DNA from: Diplonema papillatum
Taxonomy: Eukaryota; Euglenozoa; Diplonemea; Diplonemida; Diplonemidae
Assembly: GCA_030068145.1 (NCBI GenBank)
Contig: JAPJBO010000100.1
Coordinates: forward strand, 186,001 to 250,000
Length of the DNA stretch: 64,000 nucleotides
Direction: 5' to 3'
The notes under the pieces were generated by a model, which was given only the letters and a program-made list of their open reading frames with translations, ran no database searches and was not told the DNA's origin. Positions within the stretch are counted from its first letter, which is position 1. Every line of letters starts with the position of its first letter. Shown piece by piece: positions 62,750-64,000 of this stretch. Position numbers and translations under genes: made by a program.

Positions 62750-62945
62750 TTCGTAGAGAAGTACGGGCACGACAATGAGTACTGCCATCCTTTCGTTTCG
62801 TAGCACCTGAATCCCATGTTGTGTATGTGTTCGGTCCGCAACACCGGACGGTCACAAGTGGATCACCAGGAACAAGAGACACGTTCGGAATCAGAATGAG
62901 AATCGGAAGCAGAACTCTCTCCGCTTGCGCGTTTCCCCAAGATGC
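62750..62945 (+). repeat. ~200-bp dispersed repeat, copy of 9540-9735
   Basis: Same landmarks as 9540-9735, interrupted after GATGCTATA by the palindrome-rich terminus at 62950. Confidence 0.75.
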
Positions 62946-62949
62946 TATA

Positions 62950-63090
62950 CACGACGCACTTGTCATGCACAATCACTTGTTATATAACAAGTGACCTAAC
63001 AAGTGAAAATGTATAACAAGTGCCACTTGTTATATAACAAGTGATCACTTGTTATATAACAAGTGATTGCTTGTTATATAACAAGTGTTT
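62950..63090 (+). mobile_element. Terminus of a second palindrome-ended element
   Basis: Begins CACGACGCACTTGT, sharing its first ten bases with the termini of the 4.25-kb element, then carries four perfect CTTGTTATATAACAAG palindromes and several half-sites. No matching right end or ORFs are recognisable before the window end, so it is either a truncated end or an element running past 64000. Confidence 0.8.
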
Positions 63091-63254
63091 GGTTGCAATT
63101 TCATAAGGAACCTGGGGTTTGCACCTACCTACGAGAGAAAATCAGTGATCTGCAAGACAAAAATATCGGGGAGTTTCGGGGAAATTCGGGGAGTTTCGGG
63201 GTATTTCCTTTGTGACGACCACTTTCCCTGCAGCCGGGGAGGGGGCTATTACGG

Positions 63255-63600
63255 CCCTACCTTGCGCAGAGCGGTCCCGTGTTCGGTTATGCCCCGAAGA
63301 CGAAGATAGAGGCTGAGAAGGAAGGACAGACTGGGAGGTACAGTTTGACACGTTTTGACACAGGTAGCTACAGGATCCGCTGCGGTAAAGAGAGCAGGAA
63401 CCGTTCCACCAGAGGTCGTGCGGGTACAGAGACGATGCTCGTGCTCGAGTCGCAGTTGGGGACGAACAGGCACGCCTTCAATGATGAGGTCTGGGGGATG
63501 GACGTATTTTCCACGTATGGAGAGGAAAGGATCGGACGTGCTGGTGGAACGCCTTCGAAGACGGCACCTCCGGCAAGAAAGGGCAGAAGAGGGTAAATTT
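63255..63600 (+). mobile_element. Fragment related to the LINE-like piece at 56090-56735
   Basis: CTTGCGCAGAGCGGTC, GAGAAGGAAGGACAGACTGG, CGCTGCGGTAAAGAGAGCAG and GTGCTCGAGTCGCAGTTG match 56735-56090 read on the minus strand. The ELAVDF-like core is deleted here. Confidence 0.5.
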
Positions 63601-64000
63601 AGTGGGCGGCGGAGACCCAGTGCATGGAGGTGGCGTGCCCAGGCCACCACCAAGGACGAGAGAGTGCGCACGAGACATCACAGCTTGAATACCAAGCGCT
63701 TGCCCCCCAGCGTTGTACTTTGGACACCGAAGGGGAAGCTCGTCTTTACCCCTTGGATCTGCTTGAACCGAGCACGGCGATCGTCAGAGAGGCCGGGCAC
63801 GGTGTCCAGTGAAAACGGCTCGAATTGCCTCGGCGAATTGCTCTTCCGGCTCTCCCCAAGAAGAAGACCCCTCCGCTTTCACGATGGACTGCTCCCAGTC
63901 GCAAACAGGGTTTCTGGATGGAACTCCCGCACTGCGTTGCTCAGTTCCGCCCGCTCTCGGCTACGCAGTTTTTCAGCCCATCCCTCGAATTTGTGCGGTG
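63601..64000. other. Right edge, possible decayed coding sequence
   Basis: On the minus strand two overlapping frames give protein-like strings ('DWEQSIVKAEGSSSWGEPEE' and 'DTVPGLSDDRRARFKQIQGV'). Neither has a start in the window and both are closed by stops, so this may be a frameshifted piece of a retroelement or of a gene lying beyond 64000. Confidence 0.25.

Overview
The window is nuclear DNA of a unicellular eukaryote, probably an alga or other protist; I cannot place it more exactly. The evidence is spliceosomal introns (GT...AG), eukaryotic-type architectures (TPR-C2-EF-hand, doublecortin-like, SulP-STAS, fukutin/LicD-like), two fragments of eukaryotic 28S rRNA, and a dense load of small inverted-repeat transposons and micro- and minisatellites. 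Coding regions are GC-rich with strong G/C third positions; spacers are closer to balanced.

Layout. All eight host genes I can support lie on the minus strand: a SulP anion transporter (849-4315, 3 exons), a small unknown protein (6966-7454), a TPR-C2-EF-hand protein (10387-12396, 2 exons), a LicD/fukutin-like membrane transferase (15836-16753), a two-TM protein (22114-22977), a P-loop ATPase assembled from two exons (26675-29270), a doublecortin-like protein (31352-32551), and an intronless protein of about 2788 residues with about 13 SH3/KOW-like 'LNG' domains (43175-51541). The only believable plus-strand genes are three ORFs inside a 4.25-kb inserted element. The four introns I could place by homology and phase all start with GTATGC and end in CAG.

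Partial tandem duplication is pervasive. The TPR, LicD, ATPase, doublecortin and giant genes are each followed directly by one or more broken copies of their own 3' end. The doublecortin gene is also preceded by about four broken copies of its promoter plus first ~110 codons (37.03-39.72 kb). One LicD copy is interrupted by a piece of 28S rRNA.

The most unusual object is the element at 32780-37028. It sits between the intact doublecortin gene and its 5' copies. Its ends are CACGACGCACTAGT in inverted orientation, followed by arrays of a short palindrome with core GTTATATAAC. It carries three same-strand ORFs: a basic/acidic 343-aa protein, an 82-aa protein, and a 520-aa protein with three C-terminal C2H2-type fingers. 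I recognise no transposase or polymerase. A second end of the same family at 62950 has the same terminal ten bases but a different palindrome flank (ACTTGT instead of ACTAGT), changed together in the terminus and all its palindromes.

The remaining spacers hold at least four other inverted-repeat families (GGTACCTGTAA ends; G-rich GTCGAATAATAACA ends; CCCCCGTGCATAAGATGGAT ends with TA duplication; hAT-like CAGGG ends with one 8-bp duplication), LINE-like and hAT-like relics, several dispersed repeat families, a (GA)~96 tract, and a 55-bp motif repeated six times. No tRNA, CRISPR array or promoter could be supported firmly.
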